NCBI GenBank assembly: GCA_936440205.1
Contig: OW387135.1
Span: 28,250,792-28,314,791 of the forward strand
DNA length: 64,000 nt
From: Lepidonotus clava
Lineage: Eukaryota; Annelida; Polychaeta; Phyllodocida; Polynoidae
Reading direction: 5' to 3'
In this document: piece by piece, positions 59,600 to 64,000 of the stretch
Layout: each line of letters opens with the position of its first letter
Position numbering within the stretch: position 1 is the stretch's first letter
The notes under the pieces: generated by a model
What the model was told of the DNA's origin: nothing
Seen by the model: the letters and a program-made list of their open reading frames with translations, nothing else
The model's database searches: none
Position numbers and translations under genes: made by a program

Positions 59600-60340
59600 T
59601 GGCATTGAGCATGCTCGGAGGAAACGCCTCCCTTCCCGGCAGGCGTCAGCGCGCCTCCGGACAGCGCCGTGTGGGGAGGAAAAAGAGCCTCGTTTGCGAT
59701 TCAGCCCACTTCCGGTGGCCTTGCCTGCTCGGACGTGATGACGTATTACGCAGGCGCCGGGCGGACTGGCCCCGGGGCTCGGGGGGAGCGCAATAATACC
59801 GGGACTATTTTATTCATTGCGGGGACTACTTTATTCTGGTTATTGTCGCCCTCTGGCGGCCTGCAGCTGCCCCCTCGTGGTGAACCCGGGCGATCAGGGA
59901 GGGATAACGTCGGGGCTTGCTCTCTATCCATCAGGGGGAGGGCCCAGGAAATTGCCATATTCCCCCTACTGGAGGAGGACCCGGGCAGCGCCGGCTACAG
60001 GCTACGGGGCTGGTCAGGTGGCCGTCGCCCCGGCCCGTGCAGGGCACGCCCGACCCACTTGTTGCCCCCGTTCGCCTGACCCCAATTCAAGAGCCCCGGC
60101 TGGACAGAGAACAAACAAGGTTCTATTGAAGCGGCCGGCCGATGATGATTGGCTGATTGTCAACGTGGCCCCTGGGGTCAACCTGCCGGCGCTGACCCCT
60201 GACCCCGGGGCTGTGTGTAAACACGACCATTGGGGTCGTGTACACAGAGGCACGGCCCCATCCAGTCCGTATACCGCAATTATACATCTTCAAACACCAC
60301 CGCCCCGGGGCAATGGAACTGGTCCATAGACCTCCAGGGC
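59600..60340. promoter_or_regulatory. CpG-rich island, promoter candidate
   Basis: The longest CpG-rich segment in the window. Near its left part are CCACTTCCGGTGG (ETS-type, about 59709), GACGTGATGACGTATTACGC (CRE/ATF-type) and CAGGCGCCGGGCGG. Open frames of up to 170 codons on both strands arise because stops are rare in such sequence, and their Pro/Gly/Arg-rich products are unfamiliar. The left end looks most promoter-like. No exon could be assigned. Confidence 0.35.
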
Positions 60341-61841
60341 TAGGCGTGATTGGGACTGGGAAACTCTAAACAACCCTGAACTTTCGTTCGTGTTTTTGTG
60401 ACATGTTATTATTACTAAATTAACTTATTAAATTTACAAAATTGTTAGGGATCCAGAGGAAGTAGATACGCATGTAATAGTGAACAATTCAAAGAATGTA
60501 CCGCAATCTGTACCATCAAGTTATGTGATTGAACATGCTCCGGCGATTTCTCTATTTCAGCTACAGATTTCATGTGAGTAGTATATAGAAATGTTACACC
60601 GACGAAGGCGACTCTGTCTGAGATGCCACCCACAACACATTATAGTAATAAATGATTGTCTCATGCCAAACACTGGAGGGATAACTAGGCACAGCTGGGA
60701 CTGAAGTTGCACCCAGTCTGGCGGCGGATGGAGAAAACCCTTGCCCACGGGGCAAGCTCCGCACTGCTTCTTTGCGATGATATCAATACTCCATGCTCAA
60801 AACAATGTGACTCCCTTTTTCCTGGCCCCCGGCCATCAGGTTTTATTGCATTCTCTTTCGTCACTGATAATTGGCATTGGTGTTATATTACACAACAGCA
60901 ACAAATTGTTACATAATGAATGCATTGGATGTCCAATGCCAAGTAACAGATAGGGCCGATTCCATTGTTGACGAGTTGGTGGCCAATTTGGTATATATAC
61001 ATAGACATGGATTCATAAAGTGGCTTCACCATGCTTCGCGTTAATTATTCGTGTTAGCTGGGAATCCTAGCAGTATTGGGAAATAGGTCCCTTTTTTTTT
61101 ATCTGATAGTAACAGAAACTAGGCAAAGAATGGGGGGTATTTATTTCAATGAGGATTATTTCAAAACTATTTCATAATTTCATAATTTATATTTCTTATC
61201 TTTTACCTTTACACTGTTGGACCACACAAGGGGAACGGTGTGGGTTGAGGTGTTTACCGTATCTTGAATAATTAAAGTTGCTGCGGAAAACATTTATAAT
61301 GTCATTTGCCGAATATTCCTGATCCATCCACTCAAACCAGTGTAGCAATGAATAATTCTCAGGTGGGCCATCAAGGATCAGTTTAAACAGTGCTGGTCGA
61401 TTCATATTTCGGATCGGGAGTGTTTGGTTGAATTAAAACAAGAACACTTAGTAACAACTCATACCATACGAGTCAACTGGAAATAACGAGGTCGACATTC
61501 TTAGATGACGGATCCAGGATGCAGTCCTGAGACCATTACCATTGGCCTGTCGCATAATGACAGCATATTTTTGACACAGCGAACAATATCCCTGTTGTGA
61601 TGGGTCCTGCTGTTGAATTGTGGCTGTTCTTTTGATATTTTTATAGTTCTGTAAACAGTTCTAAAACCTGGATATTTAGATCTCAAAATCCTGATATGTT
61701 CAACCCAGAAGATGCATCATAGGTGGGAAAATGTTGATGCTGGATTTTTGCACAGCAAGGAGGCATTACCAAAAATATCCTTAGCAAGTCCTCACATCAG
61801 CGAGGCCCATTTTGCGACAGGCCACATCAGAAACCATTACA
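60341..61841. other. AT-rich non-coding stretch
   Basis: I see no gene or bounded element. Confidence 0.4.
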
Positions 61842-61892
61842 AACGTCGCCCCCGGATGTCGCCCCAGAATGTCGCCCCGGGACGTCGCCCAG
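61842..61892 (+). repeat. short tandem repeat, GTCGCCCC units
   Basis: ACGTCGCCCCCGG, ATGTCGCCCCAGA, ATGTCGCCCCGGG and ACGTCGCCCAGG follow in series, about four units of 13-14 bp. Confidence 0.75.
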
Positions 61893-63380
61893 GTACCGCG
61901 CGCCTGGTTACGTAAGTAGGTCAAGAGGTCAGGCTCATGAGCAGCTCAGGGTAGAAGATCAGTCCGGCCTATGACGCGCTGTCCCTGCGGCGTTTGCTCA
62001 GTTCCACTCAGCCCTACTCAGAGCTGCTCGTCGCCTGTTTGCGCACACTCTGCAGAGCCGCTGCTATGTTTATTCTCCCCGGCGTCGGTGACACCCAACC
62101 CCCTACTTCCTCTCCTCTTACACCTACTTCCCAAACCCTTCTACAACCATCTTCCCTCGTCTTCTTATGCAGAAAGACATAAAGATCCTAGGTGGAATAT
62201 CTCCTCGAAACCAGGGGAAACCCTGATAGATATTATGTAAGAAAAGACCTTAAAAATCCGTGGAGTCCCCATTCATGATGTCTTTCATAATTAAAAAAAA
62301 ATAATGAAACATCGGTATTTTCATTGACCTCGATAGTCTAAAAACAAGATTGGTAATATAAAGATACTTTCTATGTGGGCACAGACAGTCGGGAAAGTAA
62401 CTGTATAGCGACCGCATTCTTTTTCTTTTTAGGAGATTCATTTTAATTCCGAATGTGCGTACGTGGTGGATCAGATTGGAAACTTCCGCTGTCGCCCACG
62501 CAGTCTCGATCCTCCCTACACCCCCACATCTCAACTGTCCTTGTTTCTCTTAATTTGTCCTTTCTATGTATTCACTGGACCGACCTTCGTACTTCTTATC
62601 AAATTCCACATCTTCCTGTTCTCTTTAAAACCACAGTGAACTAATACCTTATCGCACAATGCTTTTTTTGGTATCCGGATTTCTAAAACATTACTGACCT
62701 TTCCAAAAAACTCTACTCTGTTTATCATTTCCATATCTGTTTGTTTATCGCCCACCTCCTACTCAAGTCATAGCAATCCACCTTACATGAAAGACCTCCA
62801 GGCAAGGAGGAAGTACCTTACAACTGGTTGTGCGCCTTTCCATTTTCTTGATTTGAATTGAAAGAAAACATGTTAAAACCAAACCTATTAATCATACACA
62901 TCTTATGGCATGAATCAATGAACCACATTTGATTATACTTCCACATTTGGTTATACTTCCGGGATGTCTAAGAACGCAGATTAAGAAAATCCCATGCCCA
63001 CTTTGAGCTTCCTCCCACTCGTTTCTATCCCTCCTCATTCTCCACCTTAGAGGCGCATATCCATACTCGCCCCCTATAGCAATGACGCTAAATTGGAATT
63101 CAGTGGGGGTGGGCTGGGGTGAACTCCCCATCACACCTGCTTATTCCAGACCTTGATAACTTGGCAGTCCATGTCCATTGGTTCCCAGAAGCTGGTCAGT
63201 GAAGGGAAAAAAAGGATCCCGAGCAGAATGGCCCTTGGTGAGCAGCTCAACGACGTCCGGGTACGGGGCGCGACATATTGGAGTTGCTCAGATCGATGGC
63301 GGGAATAAGTGAGGCCGGATATAGTGGCGGAATGATGAATATTGTAGGCGAGTAGATCAATCATCTCAAAGGTCGGCCGT
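61893..63380. other. non-coding stretch
   Basis: GAGCAGCTC at 61940-61948, GAGCTGCTC at 62021-62029 and GAGCAGCTC at 63240-63248. A direct repeat (CCACATTTGATTATACTTCC and CCACATTTGGTTATACTTCC) occurs near 62922 and 62941. No gene is supported. Confidence 0.35.
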
Positions 63381-63700
63381 TATCAGAGATGTCCACCGGC
63401 GCCCCTGGCCAAGATTGAATAACACTCTGAGGGGCGTGTGTATGTGACAACGGGCGCCCCGAGGCAGGACAGACCTGCGGGCTATCTGCTTCCCCCCTAA
63501 CTGCTCACATCTGCTCGTTTGATCTTGACCTGCTCACTCCGGGTCTACACGAGACGTTCAAAGGTCTCTGGGGGCCTTATTCAATAGGCACCATAACGAG
63601 CTGCTCATTGCGAAGGCGACATCTGCCCAGGCCAATTGCTCAAAGCGTTTGTTCTCGAAAAAGCCGGGCGTCATGTGGCAGCTCATCCAAAATACTCGCA
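63381..63700. promoter_or_regulatory. GC-rich segment dense in CTGCTC motifs
   Basis: It contains ACTGCTCACATCTGCTCG, GACCTGCTCACTCC and GAGCTGCTCATTGCG (63598-63606) within about 110 bases, plus GGCGCCCC blocks. It resembles the other GC-rich islands that share this motif, and a common regulatory factor is one explanation. Confidence 0.25.
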
Positions 63701-64000
63701 TGAAAGGACTCGGCCACTTGCCAAAAACAACCTCGATTACTTTTCTTATGAAAATCCCAGGTAAGAACTCATAAACGTTCAAAACCTCAAAATGCTGATC
63801 CACCCTTCAATGCTCACTCCTCCTCGGAAACGATTATGTCCATGTTTTTTTCCTGAAGATCGACTGTAGCGAAAAATAACCTGAATTACATTTCAGGAAT
63901 TTCCTTTGGTTTACAAGAGCGCGTGAGATGTTTTTATGTGATAACACATTGTTCTGACGAGCCTTACCGTTCATTATCATTATCAATTTTGTTTATCCAA
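63701..64000. other. non-coding window end
   Basis: I see no feature in the last 300 bases. Confidence 0.4.

Noticed and set aside
59817-60329. 170-codon plus-strand frame and overlapping frames
   Set aside because: All strands and frames are open here because CpG-rich sequence has few stops, and the product is Pro/Gly/Arg-rich and unfamiliar.
1-64000. Long retroelements, LTR pairs, CRISPR arrays, rRNA or operon-like gene runs
   Set aside because: I looked for long direct terminal repeats, reverse-transcriptase motifs, regularly spaced repeat-spacer arrays and rRNA-like sequence and saw none. The overall character is animal non-coding DNA.

Overview
This window looks like non-coding DNA from an animal nuclear genome. 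It is AT-rich, with scattered GC-rich islands, microsatellites, many short inverted-repeat transposons and two eukaryotic tRNA-Val genes. None of the longer open frames (longest about 189 codons, minus strand 57697-58266) resembles a protein family I recognise, and several simply run through tRNAs or repeats. The best organism guess is a marine deuterostome invertebrate, most likely an echinoderm such as a sea urchin. The main support is a foldback element at 6596-8611 whose arms are tandem repeats of a 15-16 bp unit, the architecture described for sea-urchin TU elements. The palindrome TAGGCCTA is also frequent. This assignment is inference, not proof.

Layout. 1-5.5 kb: a short irregular repeat array, one inverted-repeat element, and tRNA-Val(CAC) on the minus strand at 3508-3580. 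5.5-8.6 kb: a (CA)n tract, C-rich DNA, then the 2.0 kb TU-like foldback element with a perfect 8-bp target duplication. 8.6-21.8 kb: sparse DNA with hAT-like fragments, a tRNA-like sequence and two promoter-like islands (about 17.3 and 20.1 kb). 21.86-23.33 kb: an inverted-repeat element rich in GTTTAG motifs that carries two tRNA-like sequences. 23.3-37.2 kb: mostly featureless, with a 71-nt hairpin at 24.4 kb. 37.2-42.4 kb: a 582-bp element with long inverted ends, a 1.7 kb element with a perfect 8-bp target duplication carrying three tRNA-like sequences, and tRNA-Val(AAC) at 42293-42365. 43.6-49.1 kb: several MITEs. 49.8 kb: a possible first coding exon. 50-57.8 kb: two minisatellite-bearing elements and three MITE copies fused in alternating orientation. 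57.8-64 kb: a CpG-rich island (59.6-60.3 kb) and other GC-rich, site-dense stretches.

Read together, the window is probably a gene desert or part of a very large intron. Its functional content is two Val tRNA genes, probably several regulatory islands, and perhaps one first exon. The rest is largely a graveyard of non-autonomous DNA transposons. The most unusual point is that two unrelated-looking DNA elements have each captured several tRNA-like sequences.
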